NCBI RefSeq assembly: GCF_001640025.1
Contig: NC_031671.1
Span: forward strand, 434,001-498,000
Length of the DNA stretch: 64,000 nt
Origin: Sugiyamaella lignohabitans
Lineage: Eukaryota; Ascomycota; Dipodascomycetes; Dipodascales; Trichomonascaceae
Direction of reading: 5' to 3'
The first letter of the stretch is position 1, and each line of letters opens with the position of its first letter. Both the position numbers and the translations under genes were made by a program. The notes beneath the pieces were generated by a model. That model had not been told where the DNA came from, searched no databases, and worked only from the letters and a program-made list of their open reading frames with translations. This document shows positions 41,953-52,425 of the stretch, in pieces.

Positions 41953-42194
41953 TGCTCTAAGTGGATGAAATGTGAGCCTACTTCACTGCACAATTATTTA
42001 CTTCACGAAACTTGTTATGATCTCCTCGCCCAAATAAGCGGTAATTTTTGAGAAATCCCATCAGCCGCGCGTCATATTCACGGACTACATTTTAACATCT
42101 CCGATGTCAGTCAGCTACGAGCTCGAAGCTCGTTCCTGACGCCTTACCCGGGAGATACTATTACTAGAGAAGCTCCGTCGACGGTCTGAGCAGT

Positions 42195-42249
42195 CTCCTG
42201 CGAAGCAGGAGCCACGGGGTCTGGGGCGGAGCCCCAGCCGCCGGAGGCA
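42195..42249 (-). repeat. GC fold-back half unit
   Basis: CTCCTGCGAAGCAGGAG arm, GGGGCGGAGCCCC hairpin and CCGCCGGAGGCA end. It lies upstream of NSP1, not at a gene end. Confidence 0.9.
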
Positions 42250-42736
42250 GAACGGCCAGCCAGCTCCAGAGACCATACGAGAACCAATCGAGAACCTGGT
42301 TTTAGCGAATGGGATTCAGAATACTCGAGTCTCTCGAATGACTGGTTTATATTTCTCGAACCACTTGTAGAAAACACACTCGAGACCGTTGAATAGAGCT
42401 GAGTCGAGGCACGGCGCAAACTCGGTAATCGATGGCTGCGGGAGTTCACGGAGCAGCCTTAGGTTGACTCGGGTAGAGTGTGCATACAGTCTGGCGCAAC
42501 ATGTGAAAGGGGAACTATACCCGTGTAAGCACGAAAAATGTACCCATGTTCGCAGCCAAAACGGCACTGGCTGATGATAAAAAAAATAACTATCGGTAAC
42601 AGAGGCCTATAGACTACCAAATGGCAATAAGCCTATAGACAGCCAAGAAATAAATAATTCCGTGAGTGGGGAACCTGTTTTATTGGCATTGACAAGTCAC
42701 TAGAGCCCGTCGCGTGTGGTACCGAGTAGATTTTTC

Positions 42737-42900
42737 AGCCCATGTACGGTGTCACCGAGTTGTACCTGGGCTCGCAGACATCAGCTGGGTTGGGGAGATT
42801 TTTTTTTACTCAGTGAAATGGACGTGCAGAAATTGGGAAAGATAAGGAATTTCTGCACGGATTTTCGCTTAGATAGCGAAAAAAGTTCCCAAAACGGAAC
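42737..42900. other. Cluster of four inverted repeats
   Basis: Arms: 42737-42747 with 42762-42772 (AGCCCATGTAC/GTACCTGGGCT, one mismatch, GGTG/CACC nested inside); 42823-42834 with 42848-42859 (CGTGCAGAAATT/AATTTCTGCACG, perfect); 42862-42869 with 42875-42882 (TTTTCGCT/AGCGAAAA, perfect, 5-base loop); 42885-42889 with 42896-42900 (GTTCC/GGAAC). A T9 tract separates the first two. It may be a structured RNA or part of a small mobile element. Confidence 0.6.
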
Positions 42901-43149
42901 AACCAGACCTGGGTCGGGCCAGACATGTCAAATGAGCCAGTGGGGGCCTGGTTTCTAGGTTGCAATTTTTTTGGCCAGGGGTAGAATCAGATCTATCCAA
43001 CTATAAAGCCAGCACTTCGCGCATTTTAGGTGTTATTAAGTTTACAAATTTTGTCATTTTGTGGATTTATTCCTTGTATTTCAAGTTCCTTCTGCTCCAG
43101 TAAAATTCTGCTTGTGAATATAAGCACCTGCCTCTTATCAGTGTGACCG

Positions 43150-43216
43150 GAGTCAAATAATCTTGCACGGATCCGAGGTCGGGTCGAGATAAACAGATCA
43201 CAAAAAAATATATATA
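43150..43216 (+). promoter_or_regulatory. GCV2 promoter: Gcn4-type site and TATA box
   Basis: GAGTCA (reverse of TGACTC) at 43150-43155 is the core Gcn4 site, and TATATATA at 43209-43216 is the likely TATA box, 94 bp before the ATG. Gcn4 control of glycine-cleavage genes is known in S. cerevisiae; here it is inferred from the motif. Confidence 0.45.
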
Positions 43217-43309
43217 GAGCTCGTTCTGTTTCGTTCTCTTTTTTTTTTTTGGATACGGGAAGTTATCTCTTTTTTTATCAATAATAAATCCCTCGAGGAA
43301 TATTAAAAA

Positions 43310-46300
43310 ATGAGATTTCTCATCAGATCAAGTCAACGATTAGTTGCCGGCAGATATGCTGTAAACACCACCAGTAGAGTCTTTACTCGAGGAGCTTTGA
43401 TTGGAAGTCGCAGCTATTCTTCACAAATTCCTAGCAGCTCGCCTTTAGAGCCTTTAGACACTTATCTTAGAAGACACAATGGATCTTCGTCCCCTAAGTC
43501 CATTGAAACTCTTCTTGATAAAGTGGGATACAAATCGGTCGATTCCTTTGTCGAGTCCGTAGTTCCAGATGGAATTCTTTCAAGACGTCCTCTACAAATC
43601 AGCCCAGAAAACGGACTTTCCGAGTCTCAGCTCACTAGCAGATTAAGAGAAATTGCCTCTGAAAATAAATTGTACAGATCTTTCATTGGTAGAGGTTACT
43701 ATGGCACTATTGTTCCTCCAGTGATCCAAAGAAACATTCTGGAATGCCCTGAATGGTATACTTCATATACTCCATATCAGCCAGAAATTGCTCAAGGTAG
43801 ACTTGAGTCTTTAATGAACTTCCAAACTTTGGTGGCTGATTTGACTGGAATGTCAGTTGCAAATGCTTCGTTGCTGGATGAGGCTACTGCTGGTGCTGAA
43901 GCCATGGCTATGGGTTTCCACGCTCTTCGTGGAAAACGCAAGGTTTATTACGTCGATGAGAATGTCCACAGCCAGACTATTAGTGTTTTGAAGACTAGAG
44001 CCAAGACTTTAGGTATTGAGGTTGTCATTGGCTTGCCCAAGGATGAGGCCGAGTTCAAGAGCTCATTTGGTACTTTGATCCAATATCCAGGTGCTAATGG
44101 TAATATCGAGTCTCCTGAATACTATCAACAATTGTCAGACAAGGTCCACGGCAGTGGTGGTGTCCTTGCTGTTGCTACTGATTTGCTTGCTTTGACTGTG
44201 TTGAAGGCCCCATCTTCGTTTGGTGCTGATATTGTGTTTGGTAACTCGCAAAGATTCGGTGTTCCTTTTGGATATGGTGGACCCCATGCTGCCTTCTTCG
44301 CTGTTGCTGACTCTGAAAAGAGAAAGATGCCTGGTCGTCTCATCGGTCGTAGTAAGGACCGTTTGGGCAATCCTGCTTTCAGATTGGCTCTTCAAACTCG
44401 TGAACAACACATTCGTCGTGAAAAGGCTACTTCCAACATTTGTACGGCCCAAGCCCTTCTCGCAAACATGGCCGCTATGTATGCTGTCTACCATGGACCT
44501 GAAGGTTTGAAGAACATTGCCAACCGTGTCTACAGTCTGACCACTTACTTGGCTTCTCAAATCGAGTCCTCTTCGTCTCATTCCCTTGTCAACAACAAAT
44601 GGTTTGATACTTTGACTGTTAAACTGGGCGGTGTTACTGCCGACGAGTTCCTTGCCAAGGCTCGTTCTGAGTATCAAATTAATCTTTTCAAGGTTGATGA
44701 TTCTTCTGTCTCAGTTGCTCTTGACGAGACTGTTACTGCCAAGGATGTTTCTGACCTGGTATCTCTTTTCACTGGCTCTACTGTTGGATTAACCACTCTT
44801 AGTGCTGCTGATGTTCAATACACCAGTGTTCCTGAAGACCTCGCTAGAACTGGCAAGATCCTTCAGTTTGCCGTTTTCAACACTCACCACTCTGAGACCG
44901 AGTTGCTCCGTTATATCCACCATCTTCAGTCTAAGGACCTTTCCCTTGCCAATTCCATGATTCCTCTCGGCAGTTGTACCATGAAGCTGAATGCTACCGT
45001 ACAAATGGCTCCAGTTACCTGGCCCGAGTTTGGTCAAATCCACCCTTTTGCTCCTATCGATCAAGCCAAGGGATATCAGACTCTTGTTAGTGAATTAGAA
45101 GCCGATCTTGCTGATATCACTGGTTTTGATGCTACCTCGCTTCAACCTAACTCGGGTGCTCAGGGTGAATTTGCCGGTCTCAAGGTCATCCGTGCCTACC
45201 TCGACTCTATTGGTCAAGGTCACCGTGATATCTGTATTATTCCTGTTTCTGCCCATGGAACCAACCCAGCCTCTGCTGCCATGGCTGGTTTCAAGGTCGT
45301 TTCTGTCAAGTGTACCAACAATGGAGAGCTTGACTTGGTCGATTTAGAAGCTAAGGCTGAGAAGTACAAGGATAAGCTTGCTGCTACTATGATTACCTAT
45401 CCTTCTACTTATGGTGTGTTCGAGCCTGGTGTGAAGAGAGCCATTGAGATTGTCCACTCTCATGGAGGTCAAGTATACATGGATGGAGCCAACATGAATG
45501 CACAAATCGGTCTCACTTCTCCCGGTGAGATTGGAGCTGATGTATGCCACTTGAACTTGCACAAGACTTTCTGTATTCCTCACGGTGGTGGTGGTCCAGG
45601 TGTCGGTCCTATCTGTGTCAAGTCTCATCTCCAACCTTTCCTTCCTAGCCATGACACTGTTGCTGTTACCTCTGCTAGTTCCGATGGTCGTGCTGTAGAC
45701 TCTGTTTCGGCTGCTCCATATGGTTCTGCCAGTATCTTGCCTATTTCCTGGGCCTATATCAAGTTGATGGGTGCCAGTGGTCTCAAGAAAGCCACCGAGT
45801 TGGCTCTTCTCAATGCCAATTATATGAAGGCTCGTGTTGGCGAGCACTTCCCAGTTGCCTATACCAATGCTGAGGGTCGATGTGCTCACGAGTTCATTGT
45901 TGATTTGCGAGGATTCAAGAGTACCAGTGGTATTGAGGCCATTGATGTTGCCAAGAGACTTCAAGATTACGGATTCCACGCCCCCACCATGTCGTGGCCC
46001 GTTCCAAACACTCTTATGATCGAGCCCACTGAAAGTGAGTCTATTGCTGAATTGGATCGTTTCTGTGATGCCCTCATCTCTATTAGAAAGGAAATTGCTG
46101 ACATTGAAGAGGGCCGTGTTCCCAGAGAGAACAATGTTTTGAAGAACGCCCCTCACTCACAACAGGATCTTCTTACCAGCGAGTGGGACAGACCCTACAC
46201 CCGTGAGCAGGCTGCCTACCCCCTTCCTTACCTCCGTGAAGCCAAGTTCTGGCCTTCCGTCACTCGTCTGGACGACAACTACGGAGACCTCAACCTCTTC

Positions 46301-46333
46301 TGCTCATGCGACCCTGTCGAGGCCATTGAGTAG
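43310..46333 (+). CDS. GCV2: Glycine dehydrogenase (decarboxylating), P-protein
   Basis: A 1007-residue mitochondrial PLP enzyme, the P subunit of the glycine cleavage system, which decarboxylates glycine and passes the aminomethyl group to H-protein. The first 35 residues are Arg/Ser-rich without acids, a mitochondrial presequence ([16 protein letters not shown]). Both homologous halves are complete: [26 protein letters not shown] and [15 protein letters not shown] in the first; [21 protein letters not shown] and [13 protein letters not shown] in the second. The PLP-binding lysine lies in [19 protein letters not shown]. The ATG at 43310 is preceded by an A-rich leader. The length matches S. 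cerevisiae Gcv2. Confidence 0.97.
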   Translation: MRFLIRSSQRLVAGRYAVNTTSRVFTRGALIGSRSYSSQIPSSSPLEPLDTYLRRHNGSSSPKSIETLLDKVGYKSVDSFVESVVPDGILSRRPLQISPENGLSESQLTSRLREIASENKLYRSFIGRGYYGTIVPPVIQRNILECPEWYTSYTPYQPEIAQGRLESLMNFQTLVADLTGMSVANASLLDEATAGAEAMAMGFHALRGKRKVYYVDENVHSQTISVLKTRAKTLGIEVVIGLPKDEAEFKSSFGTLIQYPGANGNIESPEYYQQLSDKVHGSGGVLAVATDLLALTVLKAPSSFGADIVFGNSQRFGVPFGYGGPHAAFFAVADSEKRKMPGRLIGRSKDRLGNPAFRLALQTREQHIRREKATSNICTAQALLANMAAMYAVYHGPEGLKNIANRVYSLTTYLASQIESSSSHSLVNNKWFDTLTVKLGGVTADEFLAKARSEYQINLFKVDDSSVSVALDETVTAKDVSDLVSLFTGSTVGLTTLSAADVQYTSVPEDLARTGKILQFAVFNTHHSETELLRYIHHLQSKDLSLANSMIPLGSCTMKLNATVQMAPVTWPEFGQIHPFAPIDQAKGYQTLVSELEADLADITGFDATSLQPNSGAQGEFAGLKVIRAYLDSIGQGHRDICIIPVSAHGTNPASAAMAGFKVVSVKCTNNGELDLVDLEAKAEKYKDKLAATMITYPSTYGVFEPGVKRAIEIVHSHGGQVYMDGANMNAQIGLTSPGEIGADVCHLNLHKTFCIPHGGGGPGVGPICVKSHLQPFLPSHDTVAVTSASSDGRAVDSVSAAPYGSASILPISWAYIKLMGASGLKKATELALLNANYMKARVGEHFPVAYTNAEGRCAHEFIVDLRGFKSTSGIEAIDVAKRLQDYGFHAPTMSWPVPNTLMIEPTESESIAELDRFCDALISIRKEIADIEEGRVPRENNVLKNAPHSQQDLLTSEWDRPYTREQAAYPLPYLREAKFWPSVTRLDDNYGDLNLFCSCDPVEAIE

Positions 46334-46486
46334 AGTTCCGGATGCTCTTCCATACTTGTAAGATAGCATCTTCTTGGTTATGTTCAACCAGCTTATTTAT
46401 ATATATGCATTTACCGGTACATTCAACAGTACCAAACAAAATAATATTCGTTTTGCTTATTTCATCCATCTCCCTACATCTTGGCC

Positions 46487-46611
46487 GCTCGCGAAGCGAG
46501 CACAACGGGTCCGGGCAGAGCCCGGCCGCCGGAGGCATGTCTGGGATGGTGGGTTTGCCTCCGGCGGCTGGGGCGCTGCCCCAGACCCCGTTGTGCTCCG
46601 CGAAGCGGAGC
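46487..46611. repeat. Two GC units in back-to-back orientation
   Basis: The left unit runs from GCTCGCGAAGCGAGC to CCGCCGGAGGCA (46487-46537). The right unit runs from TGCCTCCGGCGG to GCTCCGCGAAGCGGAGC (46556-46611). This is the reverse of the usual arrangement: the TGCCTCC ends face each other across 18 bp. Both inner hairpins are fully paired yet differ in sequence. It lies 154 bp after the GCV2 stop. Confidence 0.9.
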
Positions 46612-47095
46612 AGCTTGGACCATGGATTCCGCAGTGACTATGGTATCTCTGGCTTGTAAAGGTGTCCAGAGCGCCATTGAGATTATGGTCACAATGCAAA
46701 GGCAGAAAAAAGGATAAAAATTATTAATATTATTACAACAAACACAATTACAATTAAACCAAACTACAAAATTCATACACGGTCATCACAATCGTAAAAT
46801 AAACTAAAAATGGGCTGTCAAGTTCAATCAATCTCGAGTGTGGTTACCACCAGTTAGTGTAGCTGTTGGATAATGCCATGCCATGGTGAGGGGGTACTAT
46901 TCAGGGTTCATTGGTCAGCTGCCAGTGTCAACATCAAGGGCCCCATGCCTGCTCTGCTCATCATCCGTCCATGGAAACTTGAGCCTGGAACTCCAGATGT
47001 CGCTAAGGAAGCGCCGTAATTGGACGGATTCAAGAATGTCCAGGTGTAGACTGGCAAGGAGCCGGCTGTACCGTAATCGGTCGAACTATCGTCGT

Positions 47096-47544
47096 CTACT
47101 CGCGGTGTGCGAGGCGACGGAAGTAGTGAACAACAAAGATGAGAGCAAATTGCAAGACAAGGAGCCCGTAGACCAATGAGTGACGTGCAAACTTTGCCGC
47201 GACTCGGGATGACCTCGACTGAAATCGCAAATCCAAATGGAAATCGTAGCGACTACCAATCCAATAGTACCAAAATTCGAACCATTGAGTGGATCCAGAA
47301 ATTGAGGGGCGTTTACCAAATGCCAAATGGTTTTTTTTTTTTTTTTAAGAGAAGCCATTTTGGATACGTTCTCATCTGGCATGTGGAATAATATCTCTTC
47401 AATAATGATGCCCAGATTCTCAAAACTTTTGTCGACCCTGGTAAGAGCACATTCGACAAGCTCAACTGAACCAATTGATGCATCAAGAGCATTCATGGAA
47501 TCAATAGTTTCAATGTCGTCTAACCTTGCAAAGACTCCAGTCAA
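47096..47544 (-). pseudogene. Unidentified coding region broken at a 16-A run
   Basis: One frame reads acidic, protein-like sequence (LDDIETIDSMNALDA, FENLGIIIEEILFHMPDENV) up to a run of 16 A at 47331-47346. After the run, a different frame gives a plausible continuation with a hydrophobic segment (HSLVYGLLVLQFALIFVVHY) and basic end (FRRLAHRE). A one-base change in the run would join the two. No ATG precedes the first part closely (first ATG near 47496), so an upstream exon could exist. The family was not recognised. It could be a decaying gene, an assembly error in the homopolymer, or chance. Confidence 0.3.
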
Positions 47545-48103
47545 AATTTACCGAGGATTTTAGAAGTATTACCAAAATCATAGCTTGTTCCAACTATAAA
47601 GTTTAGAATTGCGCTTATCAAACAAGTATTATTATATTGAAATATACAGGGTCCAGGAAGGAGCGATAAATGTGATCGGCCGAGAATTCCTATCCAACGA
47701 CTCTGACATGCAGGATATAGGCTATCGTGCAGATTAGTTGCATGGCGATAGATGGAGTAATACCAGGGGGAAAGTAGATATTGTATAACTAAACTGGCTT
47801 TTAGTGGCCATAAACCAGACATTTATTGTCTGTTATTACTCTGAATTTCTAAAACCAGTCCCACAGTTTTTAGCGATCGGTATCGGTGGACGCTCTCGCA
47901 AGGGAACGGGTCTGGATGGAGAGAAGTATGCTACAAAGATAGAACTATTTGGCAGTTTCATTTCTTATTTATTATTTACTAACTTATAGGTCATATTCAA
48001 AGAAGAAAAGTGTTTAGACTTGGTTGTTAGCATTAGCAAAGCAGATCTCACATTATCATACAACTTCACTCACCTTGTATTGGTTACCAGTATCAATGTT
48101 AAA

Positions 48104-48223
48104 TCATTCGATTAATGATTTATTTCCACATTCTCCACAGGTACAGGTTCCCTTGGCACAAGTACAAGAGTTCCCGGTTCCACAAGATGGACAGCATTTG
48201 CAACCACAGGCTTCGGCAGACAT
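48104..48223 (-). CDS. Metallothionein, 39 residues
   Basis: A very small cysteine-rich protein that should bind copper, zinc or cadmium in the cytosol. Ten of 39 residues are Cys (6, 8, 10, 11, 14, 20, 22, 27, 29 and 32), in the CxC, CxCC and CxxC patterns that define metallothioneins (CGCKCC, CTC, CTCGEC). There are no aromatic residues and no His. The ATG at 48223 and TGA at 48104-48106 are clear. A TATAAATA lies about 145 bp upstream (48367-48374) and the octamer GGCTGCGA occurs twice further upstream (48397-48404, 48449-48456), containing the GCTG core of copper-factor sites. Induction by copper is inference. It belongs to no S. cerevisiae Cup1-type sequence that I recognise. Confidence 0.85.
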   Translation of the reverse strand: MSAEACGCKCCPSCGTGNSCTCAKGTCTCGECGNKSLIE

Positions 48224-48918
48224 ATTGAGTATTGTAGAAGTAGAAATAGCGATGAAGTTGATTAAAAGAGTTATTATTTTATTTGATCCAATTAAGGCAC
48301 TTGAGAAATATTGATGATTTTTTTTTGAGTGAGAGCTGAAAAGTAAGCTCCAAGGGAATTAGACCATATTTATAGACAAATTGTCGTGTGGGGAAAGGCT
48401 GCGAGTTGACTATGATAAGCGATAAGGCATTATGCAATGAGCGATTTCGGCTGCGATCGGAGATTTGAGCGACTTCCGCCACGATTTCTAGGGTTCATCC
48501 ACGACTTATAGGCGCTGCCAAGATCACGGCGTTAATAACTCAGGGTCTAGTGACATAATCTTTTTCCTGATTAAGTCGGATATGTCATATCCTATATCCA
48601 GTTTTTGTATGACATAATTTGTTGCAGAACAGCCATGACGTATCTGGAGAGCGCACTACTCCATACAGTCTAATGCGCTGACAGTAAATATGGAATGAGT
48701 GACCCGTCTTACTCATAACTAAAAGAATTATTTTAAAACGGAAAAGAGCTAAAGTCGGTAAATATCTCTATCAGGCGTTACCATGGCATGGAGCTGGTCA
48801 TGCTGGGCCCTGAACTGGACCCTGCAGATAACAGCCGTACTGAAAAATTTCGGATCACCAGCGTTACAGAATAGGCCCATTGGAGTGATCTTATCTTATA
48901 CAGACACAAATCGGTACA
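48224..48918. promoter_or_regulatory. Divergent promoter of metallothionein and TRM7
   Basis: 695 bp. Metallothionein side: TATAAATA at 48367-48374 (minus strand) and two GGCTGCGA octamers 45 bp apart (48397 and 48449), with GAGCGA repeats around them. TRM7 side: no specific element identified. Confidence 0.45.
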
Positions 48919-49815
48919 ATGGGTAAAAGTAGTAAAGACAAGAGAGATCTTTACTATAGAAAGGCCAAAGAAGAAGGCTGGAGAGCCAGATCCGCTTTTA
49001 AGCTTCTACAACTGGATTCGCAATTCCATCTTCTGAAAGGACTCAATAGAGTAGTAGATCTATGTGCCGCTCCTGGATCCTGGTCGCAGGTTCTTTCTAG
49101 ATCATTGCCAGAGGACTCGGCCAAGATTGTTGCTGTGGATCTTCAACCTATGGCTCCTATCAAGGGCGTAACTTCAATTCAAGCAGATATCACCCATCCC
49201 AAAACTTTGAAAAGAATTCTAGACATTTTTGGCGGAGAACCGGCCGACTTCGTATGCTCAGATGGAGCTCCTGATGTCACTGGACTACATGATCTGGACG
49301 AGTATATCCAAGCTCAGCTTATTTTATCTGCATTACAACTTGCCACAGCATTACTTCGTCCTGGCGGTGCATTTGTTGCCAAGATTTTTCGAGGAAGAGA
49401 TATTGACCTCATGTACTTTCAACTGGGTCTACTCTTTGAGAGGGTCACCTGTGCGAAACCACGATCCTCTCGAGGTTCCTCTTTAGAAGCATTCATTGTA
49501 TGTCAAGGATACAAACCACGACCTGGATGGGTTCCTAGTATTATTAATGAGGTGTTTTCCACAGAGGAGTACTTTAAGAAGATGGGAATAGAGCGTCCTT
49601 TGATCGTGGATTTGGATGGAGAGTATGAAGAAGAAGAGCGGGTAGTTGCACCTTTTGTAGCATGCGGAGACCTCAGTGAGTATGATTCAGATGCCACATA
49701 CACTATAGAACGATCAACTGCTCGAGTGAGTCTTGATCCGGTTCAGAGTCCTACTGCACCTCCATATAAAACAGCTATCGAGCTCAAACGCAAGGGTATA
49801 ATCAAGCGTACATGA
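48919..49815 (+). CDS. TRM7: tRNA 2'-O-ribose methyltransferase (FtsJ family)
   Basis: A 298-residue cytosolic SAM-dependent enzyme that methylates positions 32 and 34 of the anticodon loop of tRNA-Phe, -Trp and -Leu. Near-universal signatures are present: [33 protein letters not shown], the SAM-binding [48 protein letters not shown] and [13 protein letters not shown]. The catalytic K-D-K-E set is consistent with Lys in SAFKLL, Asp in CSDGAPD, Lys in VAKIF and Glu in SSLEAFIV. The short C-terminal extension matches yeast Trm7 rather than the longer Spb1 or mitochondrial Mrm2. The ATG at 48919 gives the canonical start. Confidence 0.96.
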   Translation: MGKSSKDKRDLYYRKAKEEGWRARSAFKLLQLDSQFHLLKGLNRVVDLCAAPGSWSQVLSRSLPEDSAKIVAVDLQPMAPIKGVTSIQADITHPKTLKRILDIFGGEPADFVCSDGAPDVTGLHDLDEYIQAQLILSALQLATALLRPGGAFVAKIFRGRDIDLMYFQLGLLFERVTCAKPRSSRGSSLEAFIVCQGYKPRPGWVPSIINEVFSTEEYFKKMGIERPLIVDLDGEYEEEERVVAPFVACGDLSEYDSDATYTIERSTARVSLDPVQSPTAPPYKTAIELKRKGIIKRT

Positions 49816-50049
49816 TTACTCGTTTGCAATATACCTCATTCTTTTGAGTCTGTAATTTAATCTATTTATTTATTTAACTGCCAGATGAGTCTATCTTCCT
49901 AGACCGTTATTCACCCATTCTCGAATGACTCCGTCTACAATTCGAGTAGGTTTAGTGAGAAGCAGCGGGATCAGAGGCAGAGCACCAGTCGCCGGACATG
50001 TAAACGCAATAAAATAGTGCAAATAAAATTAATTTAGTACGTACATAGT

Positions 50050-51798
50050 CTAGTTATTGACCTCAGGCTTCATAGCAGGGAAAAGGAGAACCTCCTTGAT
50101 AGAGTTGGAGTTGGTCAAGAACATGGCGATACGGTCGATACCACATCCCCAACCACCAGTAGGAGGAAGACCATACTCAAGGGCTTGACAGAAAGTCTCA
50201 TCAATAAGCTGAGCCTCGTCATCACCTTGGTCCTTTTGACGGGCCTGCTCCTCGAAACGGTCACGTTGGTCGAAAGGATCGTTCAACTCGGTATAAGCGT
50301 TGGCGATTTCCTTGGTACCAACGAAAACCTCGAAACGCTCACACAAACCAGGTCTGGAACGGTGGTACTTGGCTAATGGAGACATCATTTGAGGGTGGCC
50401 GAAGATGAAAGTAGGGTTGATACAGGTCTCTTCAAGGTACTCACCAACGAGCTTGTCGAGCATACGAGCATTGGTAAGAGGTGGAGAGCATTCCAAACCG
50501 ACCTTGGCAAGAACTCCTCGGAGGAACTCGTTGGTCTCGGCAGTGTGAAGTTGGTCACCAGGAGGGAACTTGACATTCAACTTCTCCTCCAAGGTCTCGA
50601 TCATATCCAATCTCTTCCATGGACGAGAGAAGTCGATCTCCCAGGTCTTACCCTCGGGTCCTTGGGGTTGGTACTCAACCTTGTATGAACCAGTGATCTC
50701 CTTAACCATCTCAGAGAACAACAACTCAGTAGTATCCATAAGATCGTAGACATCAGCATAAGCTTGGTAGAACTCACAAGTAGTGAATTCGGGGTTGTGG
50801 GTCATATCAATACCTTCGTTACGGAATTGACGGCCAATCTCATAAACTCTCTCAAGACCACCAACAACAAGTTCCTTAAGGTAAAGCTCAGGAGCAATAC
50901 GCATGAAAAGATCCATATTGAGATCGTTGTGATGGGTAATGAAAGGCTTGGCAGTAGCACCACCGGCGATTTGGTTCATCATGGGAGTCTCAACCTCGAC
51001 GAAGTCTCTGCTGTCAAAGAACTTACGAATGTAAGAAATGATCTTGGAACGAGTGATGAACTTGTCTCTGGTAGAATTGTTCATAATCAAATCAAGATAT
51101 CTTTGACGGTATCTGGTCTCCAAATCCTTGAAACCATAGTGATCAGTAGGCAACATACGGAGCGAAGGAGTAAGCAGAACGATTTCCTTGACGAAAACTG
51201 AAACCTCACCTTCACCACCCTTCTTGGGAGAAGTTCTATAAGGGTAACCCTTGACACCAACAATATCACCTCTACGAAGCAAATCATGGATCTCTGGTAA
51301 AGTCTCTTCACCAACAGCTTGGGCAACAACTTGAACTTGAGTACCCTCACCGTGGAGGACGTAGAACTTCAATTGAGTACCAGACTCACGCTTGACATGA
51401 ATTCTACCAGCAAGAGAAACCTCAACATCCTTCAATTCCTCACCTCTCTTCAAGTGCTTGTATTGCTCAACGAATTCGTTAATCTTGATGGTGACAAAGA
51501 ACTTGTGAGGATAAGGATTAGGAGCCTTGGTCTCCTTCAAAGCCTTGATTTGAGTAGAACGGAGTTCAAAGTATTGATTGGGATTGATATCATCATCACG
51601 CTTAGCCTTGGGCTTGGCCTCTCCACTGGCAGCAGCCTTCTCAGCAGCTGCTGCAGCCTTCTCAGCTCTCTTCTTAGCGACCTCTCTAGCCTTTTGACGC
51701 TTCTTCAATTCGGTCTTGGAGACCTGTTCCCCGGTCTCCTCGTCCAAATAAGTCTTTTGAAGCTGTTCAGTAGCCTCCTTAACAGCGGAATCAGACAT
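50050..51798 (-). CDS. KRS1: Cytoplasmic lysyl-tRNA synthetase
   Basis: A 582-residue class IIb aminoacyl-tRNA synthetase. The N-terminal 70 residues are Lys/Ala-rich ([17 protein letters not shown]), the eukaryotic tRNA-binding extension. The OB-fold anticodon domain follows (about 110-225, [14 protein letters not shown]). The catalytic core includes motif 1 ([19 protein letters not shown]), motif 2 ([16 protein letters not shown]) and motif 3 ([15 protein letters not shown]). The length and the lack of a mitochondrial presequence fit the cytosolic enzyme. The ATG at 51798 begins [15 protein letters not shown]. It converges on TRM7 and diverges from TFG2. Confidence 0.97.
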   Translation of the reverse strand: MSDSAVKEATEQLQKTYLDEETGEQVSKTELKKRQKAREVAKKRAEKAAAAAEKAAASGEAKPKAKRDDDINPNQYFELRSTQIKALKETKAPNPYPHKFFVTIKINEFVEQYKHLKRGEELKDVEVSLAGRIHVKRESGTQLKFYVLHGEGTQVQVVAQAVGEETLPEIHDLLRRGDIVGVKGYPYRTSPKKGGEGEVSVFVKEIVLLTPSLRMLPTDHYGFKDLETRYRQRYLDLIMNNSTRDKFITRSKIISYIRKFFDSRDFVEVETPMMNQIAGGATAKPFITHHNDLNMDLFMRIAPELYLKELVVGGLERVYEIGRQFRNEGIDMTHNPEFTTCEFYQAYADVYDLMDTTELLFSEMVKEITGSYKVEYQPQGPEGKTWEIDFSRPWKRLDMIETLEEKLNVKFPPGDQLHTAETNEFLRGVLAKVGLECSPPLTNARMLDKLVGEYLEETCINPTFIFGHPQMMSPLAKYHRSRPGLCERFEVFVGTKEIANAYTELNDPFDQRDRFEEQARQKDQGDDEAQLIDETFCQALEYGLPPTGGWGCGIDRIAMFLTNSNSIKEVLLFPAMKPEVNN

Positions 51799-52425
51799 TT
51801 CTATTACCCTGGGATATTTCTATGCTTTCAAAAAATTGACAGAGCTTAGAAGTCTCTTAAAGTTGTAATTTTCTGACTGATTGTGGAAAGTGACTATTTA
51901 TTTACACAGGGGTCGATCTTGAAATTTTTCAACCCTAACCTAGCTTAATGAGTCACGTGAGAGATATAAGAAGGTAGAGGATATTAATTAAATTGGCAAT
52001 ATCAGGAATAAGAAAATAAAAATATTAGCCTTGTTAGTAGCGGATACGGATGGAACTGCTTTTGCGATGTCTAATGAATTGTTATAGCAGCAATTGTAGC
52101 AAGCTATGGTTATCGGAAGGTGTAATGCAGGGTGCCGCCTGCATACTACTGCTCTTCTGCAGTCTTGAATATAATGTTTCAACCTTCTTTGTAATTCCAT
52201 TTTGCTTTCAACAACAATCGAGTGCAACAGTTCAAATATCCCGATTAAATCTGACTTAATCTTCAATCTAAAGGATGATAATCCATGCCGCAAGAATCAT
52301 CAATCTTGAAAGTTTTAGAGAGTAAGTGCCTCATAATAAGCGGCTCGCGCCGCATTACTGCGACATATCGCTTACTTCACCGGACTGTGTGATCAAGGCA
52401 ACTTCAACCTTGATATTTCTCAAAA
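51799..52425. promoter_or_regulatory. Divergent promoter of KRS1 and TFG2
   Basis: 627 bp. A TCACGTGA palindrome lies near 51953-51960, a possible Cbf1 or other bHLH site. No gene is seen. GC fold-back units are absent here. Confidence 0.4.

Larger units (their letters stand above)
41953..43309. other. Divergent NSP1/GCV2 region with hairpins
   Basis: 1.36 kb. It contains a GC half unit (42195-42249), a run of four inverted repeats at 42737-42900, Gcn4-type TGACTC (42465-42470) and GAGTCA (43150-43155) sites, and TATATATA 94 bp before the GCV2 ATG. No protein gene was found. Confidence 0.6.
46334..48103. other. 1.8-kb gap between GCV2 and the metallothionein gene
   Basis: Contains back-to-back GC units (46487-46611), an unresolved minus-strand coding region (47096-47544) and a minus-strand open frame of 93 codons at 47541-47822 that starts with ATG (MSGLWPLKASL) but was not recognised. 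A plus-strand TACTAAC followed by TTATAG near 47978-47990 looks like an intron end, with no partner exon identified. Confidence 0.5.
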
